Positions 26,151-34,164 of a stretch of DNA of 64,000 bases are shown piece after piece. The notes beneath the pieces were generated by a model. It made no database searches. It had not been told where the DNA came from and saw only the letters and a list, made by a program, of their open reading frames with translations. How positions within the stretch are numbered: position 1 is the stretch's first letter; the number at the start of each line of letters is the position of its first letter. Source of the stretch: JAFANK01 sp036741695 (GTDB lineage Bacteria; Vulcanimicrobiota; Vulcanimicrobiia; Eremiobacterales; Eremiobacteraceae); NCBI GenBank assembly GCA_036741695.1, contig DAINRU010000005.1, positions 45,124 through 109,123 of the forward strand, in the 5' to 3' direction. Made by a program: the position numbers and the translations under genes.

Positions 26151-29100
26151 CTAGTACTTGATGCTGTAGAAGAACGTGTACAGGCGCGGTGGGCCGCTCG
26201 GCTCCGCCTCGTACGGATAGACGCTCTGGTTGTACATGAACGGCTCGCAGAACGATGGGTTTGCCGGCGTGCATTGATTGACGTTGAAGCCGGAACCGGC
26301 TCCGTACCCTCCGACACCCTGTGGAACGTAATACAGGTTGGACGGTATGAGTGTCGGTGAATAGTTACCGAGCAAATTCTCGACGCGAACCCCGATCTCG
26401 GAGTTGTGGATCCCCGCGCCGAGCGTGTGCGACAGGCTGAGATTGACGGTCGCGATCGGCGGGCCAAACAGACTTCCAGGGTCGGATCCTTCCTTCGTAC
26501 CCCTGGACGCTGTGATGTTCGGTTGCTCGATCGTTCCAGGGTTGTTCGGATCGGTGAAATAGTACGCTTCGGAGGGCGTCGTTGCTGCTAGGTCCGTGTT
26601 GAGGACTTGTTCGGGCTGTCCGTTCGCCCCGAACACGAACGTCTTCGTGCCCACGCCGTATCGGTAGCCCGACTCGTAGCTGATCGTGGTTGAGGCGTGC
26701 CACCCGTCGCGCGTGTTGTAGACGAGATTGAACGTCCCCGTCACCGGCGCGACGTAGGTGACGTGGAAGAAATGGTTGGCCGCAAGCGCTGCGGCGTTCA
26801 CGGTCGGGAAGAAGTCGCCATCGTAGTTCGCGAGCGTGTTGTCGTACGTCGCATCGACCAATCCGGAGAAGCCGTACTGAGCGCTGCGTTGCAGCGCGAA
26901 CTCAACGCCCGTGTTTTCATTGATCCCGGCGTTCTCTTCTTTTGCCGGGCCGAACACCGGCGTGCCGCTTGCCAGCGTGAAGAGCAATGGTTGATTGCCG
27001 ACGACATAATTCGATCCCTTGCGGTAGTACGGGGTCAGCCGGAGCTCGAGTCCTTGGCCGAATTCGTGCTCCCACGAGAAATCGACGTTGACCGCCGTTT
27101 GCGGCAGCACCGGGGTATATTGGGCGAAATAGTTGGTCGTGAGGTCCAAGATGGCTTGTTGATAGAGGTTGGTGACATTGTTCGTGACGCCGTAGCCGGG
27201 CAGCGGCGTGAAGCACTTGTTTGCGATGTTGCAGTTCTGCAGCGACGTCGGCACGCCGTTGTAGGTCGTCTGCAGCGCTGCGAGCGGCACGAACTCGATG
27301 TTCTTTCCGTACGAGAAGCGCAGCGTGTCGCGAGGCGTGGCCTCGTAGCTCGCCGCGACCCGAGGACTTATCTGCTGCGGTCGCGTGACGTCGGTCCCGA
27401 TCGGCTGACCGGGAACGGTCACGAGGTTCCCGCTGCTATCGAAGTAATAGGTCGTGTTTTGCTGCGCCGCGTCGGCAGGGAAGCCCACGACTTCTTGATC
27501 CCAGCGCAGACCCAAAGTCACGGTTGTCCGCTCGTTGGGCTGCCAGCGATCCTTCGCCCACAGATCCCATTTATGCACTGGAGCCGTGGAATACCCGGAA
27601 TCATCGACATACGTGCCCAGAGGTGCTTGCGCTGGCGAGATCGGCAGAGTTCCGGTGAAGAGCGTGCCTCCGCTAGCCGCGTTGGCGGCGTTCAGCGCAA
27701 CGTTGTAGGGCGCGATGTAGCAGCCACCAGCCGGCGCGTTCCCAAGCGCATTCGCGACAGTCGCACAGCCCAAGCCCTCGAGGGGCTCGTAAAACGGTTC
27801 CGAACTTGGAAAGCCTTGCCAATAGTCGGTGTTATAGGATCCGCCGTCGCCGCCGAAGCTGACCTCGTGCTTGCTGCTGAGCTGGTTAGTGTAATCGAAG
27901 GCCTCTCCCCACTCTGTGGTCTGCTCGTTGAAGAATGAGTCGGTGAATGAACCGGTATTGTACGCATACCAATCCACCCAGTTCAAGTAGTTCTTGAAAA
28001 CCCGCACTTCTCCGAAGCTCGAGGGCGTCAGCTGCCGCTTGAAATTGAATTTTTGGATCACCGAATTGAAGGTTTGGGTGTCGAATTGGTTGGTGTTTTG
28101 CTCGTATCCGGCTTGGCCGGGAAACAGCGTGATGTAGTTGCTCTGGTCCGTCACGGGTTGTCCGAGCCCGAACGGATCGTACGACCCCTGGACGTCGCCG
28201 TTGTTCGATGCATACGGCGCCTGCGGCGGGTTGGCGTAGAAATTGAATTGGAACGTCTCCGCGCTGATGTTGGCAAGGTATTGAAACTCGTTTTTGTTAT
28301 CTTGACCGAAGTGGTAGAAGAGGTTGAGGATGTCATCGTTCAGATAGGTGAAAACGGTTTGACCGAGCTCCAACGGAACCAGTGTATGCCGGTCGCCGAA
28401 ATCGTTGCCGTCTCGAGAGCCGCCATACGAGAGGTAGTAGCTGAAGCGGTTGTTCGGCGTCGCTGATCCAAAATCGAAGGATAGCTCGTGGCCGAAGATC
28501 GGGCTGTCTAGGCGCAGCGTGGCCTGGCCTGCGGACGGATACGTGCCACGCTTGATCACCTCGTTGATGACGCCCGAATTCGTGTTGCCATTGCTGACGT
28601 CATAGCCACCGGTGGAGAGCTGGACGCTGCGCGCGCCGTTGAGCGTCAAGGCGTTGAGGAACTCACCCGATCCGATCTCAGTGTTGTCGACGCCGTCGAG
28701 CTCGTAGCCGACGTCGTTCTCCGCACCCGCGCGGATGGTCGGATAGCCGGAGCTATCCGTCGTGACACCGGGCAGCGAGTTGAAGGCCTGGAAGCCGTTG
28801 AGGTCCTGCGGCGTGCCGTTGATGTCCGACAAGCGCTGTTCGTTGACGACGTACGTATCCGCTGTGACGGTCGGCTGGATGAGGGAGCTTGAACTGCGCA
28901 CGGTGATGCGGCCAAGCGATTTGACGCTGCTGATCGTCAGGCGCGCGTTCACGCGGTTGGGCTGGTCCTGGATCGTCGTGATGCCGGCGATGATCGTCGC
29001 CTGGTATCCATCTTTGGAGAACGTGAGCAGATAGGTGTCAAGCGGCAGGCCATTGAGGGTGTAAAAGCCGTTCGATCCGGACGTCGTCGTGTAATGCCCG

Positions 29101-29282
29101 GTGGGCGCCGCGGCGGTGATGCTGACGCCGGCGATCCCATGGCCTGATCCGTCGGTCACATAACCTTGGATTGCGCCTGTCGTTCCCGCATGAGCGGAAT
29201 ACGCCGTGCTCGCGACGAGCCCAATGCAAACGAGCGCGGCGATGATACGGCGCCCGAACGTTTTAGCCATAACCTTCCTCAT
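26151..29282 (-). CDS. TonB-dependent receptor with N-terminal carboxypeptidase-regulatory-like domain
   Basis: 1,043 residues. Signal peptide IIAALVCIGLVASTAYSAHA; then a CarbopepD_reg-type domain (GAIQGYVTDGSGHGIAGVSI, residues about 32-110), a plug (YVVNEQRLSDINGTP, LPGVTTDSSGYPTIRAG) and a beta-barrel ending with aromatic YTFFYSIKY, a normal outer-membrane C-terminus. Imports a bulky nutrient driven by TonB/ExbBD, which are not in the window. AGGAAGG lies just before an alternative ATG at 29270, so translation may start four codons later. Similar receptors abound in Acidobacteria and Eremiobacterota. Confidence 0.92.
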   Translation of the reverse strand: MRKVMAKTFGRRIIAALVCIGLVASTAYSAHAGTTGAIQGYVTDGSGHGIAGVSITAAAPTGHYTTTSGSNGFYTLNGLPLDTYLLTFSKDGYQATIIAGITTIQDQPNRVNARLTISSVKSLGRITVRSSSSLIQPTVTADTYVVNEQRLSDINGTPQDLNGFQAFNSLPGVTTDSSGYPTIRAGAENDVGYELDGVDNTEIGSGEFLNALTLNGARSVQLSTGGYDVSNGNTNSGVINEVIKRGTYPSAGQATLRLDSPIFGHELSFDFGSATPNNRFSYYLSYGGSRDGNDFGDRHTLVPLELGQTVFTYLNDDILNLFYHFGQDNKNEFQYLANISAETFQFNFYANPPQAPYASNNGDVQGSYDPFGLGQPVTDQSNYITLFPGQAGYEQNTNQFDTQTFNSVIQKFNFKRQLTPSSFGEVRVFKNYLNWVDWYAYNTGSFTDSFFNEQTTEWGEAFDYTNQLSSKHEVSFGGDGGSYNTDYWQGFPSSEPFYEPLEGLGCATVANALGNAPAGGCYIAPYNVALNAANAASGGTLFTGTLPISPAQAPLGTYVDDSGYSTAPVHKWDLWAKDRWQPNERTTVTLGLRWDQEVVGFPADAAQQNTTYYFDSSGNLVTVPGQPIGTDVTRPQQISPRVAASYEATPRDTLRFSYGKNIEFVPLAALQTTYNGVPTSLQNCNIANKCFTPLPGYGVTNNVTNLYQQAILDLTTNYFAQYTPVLPQTAVNVDFSWEHEFGQGLELRLTPYYRKGSNYVVGNQPLLFTLASGTPVFGPAKEENAGINENTGVEFALQRSAQYGFSGLVDATYDNTLANYDGDFFPTVNAAALAANHFFHVTYVAPVTGTFNLVYNTRDGWHASTTISYESGYRYGVGTKTFVFGANGQPEQVLNTDLAATTPSEAYYFTDPNNPGTIEQPNITASRGTKEGSDPGSLFGPPIATVNLSLSHTLGAGIHNSEIGVRVENLLGNYSPTLIPSNLYYVPQGVGGYGAGSGFNVNQCTPANPSFCEPFMYNQSVYPYEAEPSGPPRLYTFFYSIKY

Positions 29283-29306
29283 CTCAATCCATCTGACAAG
29301 GATAGA

Positions 29307-29328
29307 TGGGGGCGTCCAAGCGCCCCCA
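29307..29328 (-). terminator. Strong hairpin between the S9 peptidase gene and the TonB-receptor gene
   Basis: TGGGGGCG (29307-29314) and CGCCCCCA (29321-29328) give a perfect 8-bp stem with a 6-base loop. On the minus strand the following sequence is only moderately T-rich, so it may be a weak terminator of the peptidase transcript or an mRNA-stabilising hairpin in the receptor leader. Confidence 0.5.
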
Positions 29329-29359
29329 CCGTAAGCTCTTTGTATACCACCCGTAAGCT
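29326..29359. repeat. Direct repeat CCACC(C)GTAAGCT upstream of the TonB-receptor gene
   Basis: Copies at 29326-29337 and 29347-29359, about 21 bases (two helical turns) apart, flank a TATACAA element on the minus strand. The arrangement looks like paired activator or repressor sites over the receptor promoter. No regulator can be named. Confidence 0.35.
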
Positions 29360-29414
29360 ACTGGCGGGCGCCTTCGCTGGCGTGCGCGGGGATTCTTGCC
29401 GGCTTCTTTCAGCT

Positions 29415-31469
29415 TTAGGGCATGTAGCGATCGAACCAGCCGACCCAGCGGCGGTAGATATCCTCAGAGGTGACGGGATCGGTCGGGAAGTGTTCGCTCG
29501 AGGGATAGGCGACGAACTCGACCGGTACGCCGCGGCTCTTGAGCGCATGATATAGCTCGTACGAGTGCGTCACGGGGACGACCGTGTCGTAGACGCTTGA
29601 CATGATGAGCGTCGGTGTCGTCACGTTCCAGGCGTACGTGATCGGCGACTGCTCGACGTACATCTGCTGCGCCGAGCGCGAATCCCATAGCGACCGTCCG
29701 TAGAAATAGCGGTCGAGCACGTTGTAGCTGCCGATGGCGTAGTCGACCGGCAGATCGGTCGGCGCTGCGCCTGCCATCGCGGCTCTCCACGAGTGATGCC
29801 CGATCAACCACGCGGTCAAGAGGCCGCCGTAGGACCAACCGGACACCCCGACCCTCGACGTGTCGACGATGCCGAGCTTCTCCACAGCGGCGACACCGGC
29901 CATCACGTCTGCGCTCGGACCGGCGGCCGAGTCGCCGACGATCGCCGTCTCAAAGGCGTTTCCCATGTTGTCGCTGCCGCGGTAATTCGGCTCGAGGACG
30001 AGATAGCCGTGCGCAGCCAAGAGCTGGGTCAGCCCTGGATAGTCGGTGTCGAAGGCCTCCTGCGACGCGTACTGCGGCCAGCCGTGGATCTGCAGCACGA
30101 GCGGGTACTTCTTGCCCGCGACAAAGTCGGGCGGATAGGTCAACACGCCGTTCTCAGCCCATACGCCGTTGGTCCAATCGACGCGCCGCACGGCTCCAAG
30201 CTCGAGCGAGGCGAAGAACGCATTGTCAGAGGTGAGCTGCCTCGGCGCGCCAGCCGCCGAGACGAGGACATAGAGTTCGGTCGGCCGCTGCGGGCCAGAC
30301 GCGATGAAGGCGATCGTGCCGTTGCGGCTGACGCTCGCGCCGCTCGCGCTCAGGTCGCCGATGTCCAGCCTGTGCGTTTGCCCATCACCGTCGACAACCC
30401 ACATGCCTTCGCGCGTGGCGTCGTGCGCCAGCACGAGCACTGAGGTGCTGTCGGGCATCCATTGTATCTGCCACGGCGACCGATCGAGTTCGTGGGTGAC
30501 GTCGACGCCGTCTTGGCCACGCGCGTCGCTCGCGACGACGAAGATCGAGCTTGCGTCCATGCCGCCGCCCTGACGCGGATACCAATAGGCGACGCGTCTT
30601 CCGTCCGGCGACGTATCGCAACCCGCCTCAAAGCCAGAGCGAGCCGTGAGCGGTGTTTGCTTCCCTGAGGCCACATCCAGGACGATCATCACCGCTCGGT
30701 CGGTGTGCGTGATGTAGGCGTCAGGCAACTGCGTGTAGATGATGCTGCGTCCGCCCGAGGCCCAACAGAAGTATTCGTTGGGCATGTGCTGCGGGAGGAT
30801 GAACGAGCTCAGATACGGTTGGCTGAAGCTGAAGTCACCTTGAGGCAGGCTACGGCTCCCGCTCGTCAGCCGGCGCGAAACGCCGTTCACCCCGACAACC
30901 CACAGCTGCGACCGCAGCGGGGCGGCCGTCGTCAGATAGTCGTTGTCGCCTACCTCAAAGCCTAGGTCGTACTTGGCCGGACCTTGGCGGACAGGCTTCG
31001 GCTCCTCCGCCACGTAGGCGATCGCCCGTCCGTCTGGGCGCCACGCGAAGTACTCGACCCCGCTTGGCGCCTTCGTGAGCTGGCGCAGGCGGGTGCCGTC
31101 TGGCGCCGATAGGTAGACTTGGCGCGGGTCGTCTGGGCCGGGCGACGCGAGAAAAGCAAGCTCGGTGCCGTCCGGCGACCAGCGAACCGACGCGATATCT
31201 CGCTTCGTGATAGGCAGCGTGCGTGCGCTGCCCGTCGCCACGTCGATAATGTCGATCCGGATTGTGAAGAGGTCGTGGTCGAAGTCGTTCGTCCCGACGA
31301 GCAGAGCAACGCGGCTTCCGTCCGGCGATATCTGCGGGTCCGACATGGAGACCTCTCGGCGCAAATCGAGCAGGGTGATGGTGCGCGCGCGGACCTCGGC
31401 CGGCAACAACACGAAGAGCGCCGCGGTCATAACGGCCGCAGCGCCAATTCGAAAAACAGGTGATCTCAT
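29415..31469 (-). CDS. Exported S9-family prolyl oligopeptidase/acylaminoacyl-peptidase
   Basis: 684 residues from ATG 31469. Signal peptide IGAAAVMTAALFVLLPAEVRA. Residues about 35-420 are a TolB/WD40-like propeller (MSDPQISPDGSRVALLV, SVRWSPDGTELAFLASPG). The C-terminal alpha/beta-hydrolase (about 430-684) has the nucleophile motif GVSGWSYGGLLTAW, the acid in SSVYDTVVP and the histidine in YPSSEHFP. Cleaves short peptides, probably in the periplasm, which suits the upstream position of this gene relative to the TonB receptor. Follows the VOC gene by 25 bases. Confidence 0.92.
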   Translation of the reverse strand: MRSPVFRIGAAAVMTAALFVLLPAEVRARTITLLDLRREVSMSDPQISPDGSRVALLVGTNDFDHDLFTIRIDIIDVATGSARTLPITKRDIASVRWSPDGTELAFLASPGPDDPRQVYLSAPDGTRLRQLTKAPSGVEYFAWRPDGRAIAYVAEEPKPVRQGPAKYDLGFEVGDNDYLTTAAPLRSQLWVVGVNGVSRRLTSGSRSLPQGDFSFSQPYLSSFILPQHMPNEYFCWASGGRSIIYTQLPDAYITHTDRAVMIVLDVASGKQTPLTARSGFEAGCDTSPDGRRVAYWYPRQGGGMDASSIFVVASDARGQDGVDVTHELDRSPWQIQWMPDSTSVLVLAHDATREGMWVVDGDGQTHRLDIGDLSASGASVSRNGTIAFIASGPQRPTELYVLVSAAGAPRQLTSDNAFFASLELGAVRRVDWTNGVWAENGVLTYPPDFVAGKKYPLVLQIHGWPQYASQEAFDTDYPGLTQLLAAHGYLVLEPNYRGSDNMGNAFETAIVGDSAAGPSADVMAGVAAVEKLGIVDTSRVGVSGWSYGGLLTAWLIGHHSWRAAMAGAAPTDLPVDYAIGSYNVLDRYFYGRSLWDSRSAQQMYVEQSPITYAWNVTTPTLIMSSVYDTVVPVTHSYELYHALKSRGVPVEFVAYPSSEHFPTDPVTSEDIYRRWVGWFDRYMP

Positions 31470-31494
31470 CCGCGCAAGTACGGTCCGAAACCGC

Positions 31495-31872
31495 TTAGCG
31501 CCTGCAGCAGACCTCGAGTTTGTTGCCGTCGGGGTCTTCGAAGAACACGGCGTAGTATGGCTGGCTGTAACACTTCTCCGGGCCGCAGATCTCTTTTCCA
31601 CCTGCCCGGCGGACGACACGGGCGGCGCGGTCGACCTCCGCACGTGTCTGTGCGGCGAACGCGACGCGCGTTCGGCTCGGCGCGCTCTTGACGGCTTGCA
31701 CAAGCCAGAAGAACGGAGCGCGCGGATCTTCATTGTAGTAGCCGCGGCTCCGTTCGCCCTTGCTGATCTTCGTGAAGCCGAGCACCGGCATCAGTGCATC
31801 GTAGAAGCGTTTGACCAATTTGACATCGCGGACCCGGAAATCGAGGTGATCGATAAGCCCGGTGTTCGCCAT
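31495..31872 (-). CDS. VOC-superfamily (glyoxalase/bleomycin-resistance-like) protein
   Basis: 125 residues, one VOC module. GLIDHLDFRVRDVKLVKRFYDALMPVLGF supplies the first metal-ligand region and YYAVFFEDPDGNKLEVCCR the last, with Glu in KLEVC a probable ligand. Could be a small dioxygenase, isomerase or drug-binding protein. Four residues' worth of spacing or less from the preceding 47-residue ORF, and 25 bases before the S9 peptidase gene, so it belongs to the unit controlled from 32.07 kb. Confidence 0.85.
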   Translation of the reverse strand: MANTGLIDHLDFRVRDVKLVKRFYDALMPVLGFTKISKGERSRGYYNEDPRAPFFWLVQAVKSAPSRTRVAFAAQTRAEVDRAARVVRRAGGKEICGPEKCYSQPYYAVFFEDPDGNKLEVCCRR

Positions 31873-31874
31873 GG

Positions 31875-32018
31875 CTAGATCCGCACGCCCCAGCCGCCGA
31901 ACAGCTCCGCGATCACTCCCTGCGGCACGTGCACGAGCGACGTGCGCGCCTGCGCGAGGAGCTCGCTTGCAGCGGCATCGCTCACGACTGCAGCTCGCTC
32001 AACCAACATCATCATCAT
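31875..32018 (-). CDS. 47-residue micro-ORF with four tandem ATG codons
   Basis: Begins ATGATGATGATG (32018-32007), then a short helical protein (LVERAAVVSDAAASELL) ending VPQGVIAELFGGWGVRI. The stop at 31875-31877 is 2 bases before the VOC start, and a good promoter lies about 45 bases upstream, so it is the first gene of that transcript. No family recognised. It could be a real micro-protein or a leader peptide coupling translation to the VOC gene. No strong Shine-Dalgarno. Confidence 0.5.
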   Translation of the reverse strand: MMMMLVERAAVVSDAAASELLAQARTSLVHVPQGVIAELFGGWGVRI

Positions 32019-32067
32019 TCTCGACTTTCCGGCCGCCCGAGGCGGCGACTTCTAGTAACCTGTGATT

Positions 32068-32096
32068 AGTGTACAGCAGTTATGATAACCTGTCAA
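32068..32096 (-). promoter_or_regulatory. Sigma-70 type promoter for the micro-ORF/VOC/S9 operon
   Basis: Minus strand: consensus TTGACA (32096-32091), 17-base spacer, TACACT (32073-32068). Predicted start about 32061, leader about 43 bases. The -35 overlaps one arm of the 9-bp operator dyad. Confidence 0.8.
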
Positions 32097-32114
32097 GCTA
32101 TTTACCAGGTTATC
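32084..32114. promoter_or_regulatory. Operator-like 9-bp inverted repeat, with a third half-site
   Basis: GATAACCTG (32084-32092) and CAGGTTATC (32106-32114) are exact inverted arms, 13 bases apart, over the -35 of the leftward promoter. A further TAACCTG half-site lies at 32056-32062, next to the predicted leftward start. The nearby CGNR regulator gene is the obvious candidate binder (inference). Confidence 0.7.
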
Positions 32115-32143
32115 ACTTGTGCCGTAGTACGGGACTATGAGGC

Positions 32144-32172
32144 TTGTAAATAACCCTCTTAATGAATATAAT
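32144..32172 (+). promoter_or_regulatory. Sigma-70 type promoter for the CGNR regulator gene
   Basis: TTGTAA (32144-32149), 17-base spacer, perfect TATAAT (32167-32172). The expected start, about 7 bases downstream, coincides with GTG 32179, so the mRNA is probably leaderless. Confidence 0.75.
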
Positions 32173-32178
32173 GGTTTT

Positions 32179-32769
32179 GTGAAACCAGCCCCCGCTAAGC
32201 CTGAAGCGCCCAGCCCGAGCTCGCCGCCCAGCCGCGAGCCGGCACCGGGCGAGCTCGCGATCGTGCAAGAGTTTGTCAACGCCTGGGACTTGCAGGGCGT
32301 TGACCGCCTCTCCAACCCAGTATCCCTTGAAGAATGGCTCGCCCGATACGGGTTGTTGGAAGGCAAAGGCAGGCTGACGGACGCGGATCTGCGCCATGCC
32401 GTCGAGGTCCGCGAGGCGCTGCGCGATCTCATGGCGGGCAACTATGGCGAGCGCGTGCCCAAGGACGCCGTCGAGACGTTGAGCCGGGCTGCGCGCAGCG
32501 CGCAGCTCGTGGTGCAGTTCCAAGATGGAGGAAAAGCCACGCTCGAGCCGGCGGCGTCCGGGGTCGACGCCGCACTGGGCAAGATCCTGGCCATCGCCTT
32601 TCGCGCCATGCTCGAAGGCACGTGGCAGAGGCTCAAGGTGTGCCGCGATGACACCTGCCGCTGGGCCTTTTACGACCGCTCGAAGAACCGCTCGAGCAGT
32701 TGGTGCCTCATGTCGGTCTGCGGTAACCGGACGAAAGCGCGCAGGTACCGGCAACACGCGCACAAGTGA
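32179..32769 (+). CDS. CGNR zinc-finger transcriptional regulator
   Basis: 196 residues. An N-terminal ligand-binding-like domain (ELAIVQEFVNAWDLQ, LEEWLARYGLL, VEVREALRDLMAGNYG) precedes a C-terminal CGNR finger with four cysteines: KVCRDDTC, SSSWC and SVCGNRTKARRYR. GTG 32179 is chosen because an ATG/TTG further upstream would lie in or before the promoter. Family members are one-component regulators; divergent placement over an inverted repeat suggests control of the VOC/S9 operon and itself. Its stop abuts the convergent PLP gene. Confidence 0.9.
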   Translation: MKPAPAKPEAPSPSSPPSREPAPGELAIVQEFVNAWDLQGVDRLSNPVSLEEWLARYGLLEGKGRLTDADLRHAVEVREALRDLMAGNYGERVPKDAVETLSRAARSAQLVVQFQDGGKATLEPAASGVDAALGKILAIAFRAMLEGTWQRLKVCRDDTCRWAFYDRSKNRSSSWCLMSVCGNRTKARRYRQHAHK

Positions 32770-33945
32770 CTAGATAGCCGCAAGACCACGTTCGAGGTCG
32801 GCGATGATATCGTTCGCGTCCTCGATGCCGACGGACAGTCGCAAGAAACCATCATGGATGCCGAGGTCGGCCCGCGCTTGCGCCGAGAGCGAGCGATGCG
32901 ACGACGTGGCTGGGTGCGACAGCGTCGTAGCCACGCCGCCGAAGGAGAGCACGAGCCTGATGTGCTCGAGCGCCCCCAGCATGCGGTCCACGGCCGCCCG
33001 CGAAGGCGTAACCTCGAACGACAGCACCGAACCGAAACCGGATTCAAGCGTCCGCAGGGCGACGGGGTGCGATGCGTCGGCCTCGAGCCCCGGATAGTGG
33101 GTCGCGGTCACCTTCGGATGCCGGGCCAGCCACGCCGCGACGGGGAGCGAGCTGGCGCTCGATCGGGCAAGCCGCACGTCGAGCGTCGCGATAGACCGGA
33201 TGGCGAGCCAGGTCTCGAGCACGGCAGAGATGAGCCCGAGGCGCGACGCGAACATGCGGAGAGGCTCGACCAGCGCGCGCGAGCCCGCGACGACGCCGAG
33301 CACGAGGTCGTGATGGCCGCCCAAAAACTTCGTCAGGCTCTCGATCACGATGTCGGCGCCCTGCTCGAGCGGACGACAATGATACGGTGAGGCGAGACTG
33401 TTGTCGACGACGAGCAGCGCGCCGCTCTCATGTGCCGCCGCAGCAAGCGACCTCAGATCGGCGACACGGACGCGTGGGTTGGAGATCGTCTCGACGACGA
33501 GGAGACGTGCCGGTTGTGCAAGCGCAGTCCGGACGTTGGCCATGTCGCTTGCGTCGACGGCTTCGGTCTGGACACCGAAACGGCTCAGATCGGCGAGCAG
33601 GCGCGAGGTGTTCCCGTAGAGATCGGCGGCCGCGACGATCCGCGATCCCGTTTGGGTGCAATGCAGCAACACCGCGGCGAAGGCCGACATGCCGGCGGCC
33701 GTCACCACGGCCGTTTGCGCGCCATGGAGCGAACAGATCAGGGCCTCCAACGCCTCATGGTCGGGGACGCCCGAGCCGCCATAGACAGCCCCGGGCGCGC
33801 GTCCTTCGTAGACCTCGTCGACCTCGTCAAGCGAGCGGAAGACCCAGCCGGACGACTGGTAGATGGGGAGCACTGCCGGAGCATTCAACGTCGCTCGCGC
33901 GCGCGCGTCGCTGACGACTCGCGATGCGAAGGATGGAGCTGCCAT
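32770..33945 (-). CDS. Cys/Met-metabolism PLP enzyme (cystathionine gamma-synthase/lyase family)
   Basis: 391 residues from ATG 33945 with GAGGAG upstream. Fold-type I signatures: YGGSGVPDHEALE (YxR replaced by YGG), TAAGMSAFAAVLL, ETISNPRVRVAD, VDNSLASPYHCRPLEQGAD and the PLP lysine in ESLTKFLGGHHD; C-terminal SLGI-like motif is LRLSVGIED. Could be cystathionine gamma-synthase, gamma- or beta-lyase, or methionine gamma-lyase; sequence alone does not decide. The unusual YGGSG in place of a YxR motif is worth noting. Confidence 0.88.
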   Translation of the reverse strand: MAAPSFASRVVSDARARATLNAPAVLPIYQSSGWVFRSLDEVDEVYEGRAPGAVYGGSGVPDHEALEALICSLHGAQTAVVTAAGMSAFAAVLLHCTQTGSRIVAAADLYGNTSRLLADLSRFGVQTEAVDASDMANVRTALAQPARLLVVETISNPRVRVADLRSLAAAAHESGALLVVDNSLASPYHCRPLEQGADIVIESLTKFLGGHHDLVLGVVAGSRALVEPLRMFASRLGLISAVLETWLAIRSIATLDVRLARSSASSLPVAAWLARHPKVTATHYPGLEADASHPVALRTLESGFGSVLSFEVTPSRAAVDRMLGALEHIRLVLSFGGVATTLSHPATSSHRSLSAQARADLGIHDGFLRLSVGIEDANDIIADLERGLAAI

Positions 33946-33974
33946 CGTAATTCTCCTCAGAAAGAAATAAAGAA

Positions 33975-34005
33975 GGGGTGCTGCGCTTTATGCAGCTCCC
34001 CCTTT
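33975..34005 (-). terminator. Terminator between the lysine-rich micro-gene and the PLP-enzyme gene
   Basis: GGGG-T-GCTGC and GCAGC-T-CCCC pair (9 bp, one T-T mismatch, 7-base loop). On the minus strand it is followed by TTCTTTATTTC; on the plus strand by CTTTTT. Because the upstream minus-strand element is the micro-gene at 34040-34084, it most likely ends that transcript. Confidence 0.75.
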
Positions 34006-34039
34006 TTGGAATCTTGTCTAACCCGAGATGAACTCGTGG

Positions 34040-34084
34040 TTATTTCTTCTTCTTCGCCTTCTTAGCAGCTTTCTTCTTTGCCAC
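34040..34084 (-). CDS. 14-codon lysine-rich micro-gene
   Basis: GTG 34084 opens VAKKKAAKKAKKKK, with 10 Lys in 14 residues, resembling the tails of histone H1-like or HU-tail proteins. A near-perfect Shine-Dalgarno GGGAGGTGA lies 10-12 bases upstream and a terminator follows 35 bases after the stop, so it is laid out as a complete gene. An in-frame ATG at 34105 would give 21 residues (MGGDLYT added) but has a weaker ribosome site and would bury the strong one. It might bind nucleic acid or RNA polymerase tails; that is inference. Could also be leader translation. Confidence 0.5.
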   Translation of the reverse strand: MAKKKAAKKAKKKK

Positions 34085-34164
34085 GGTGTACAAGTCACCT
34101 CCCATCTGGTCTTCCGGTGCGCGCGGGGCGTTGCTGTACGCCTCATCATCTTCATGTGCCGCCG

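Noticed and set aside
26697..27938. 413-codon plus-strand frame inside the TonB-receptor gene
   Set aside because: Antisense shadow of a receptor with clear signal, plug and barrel.
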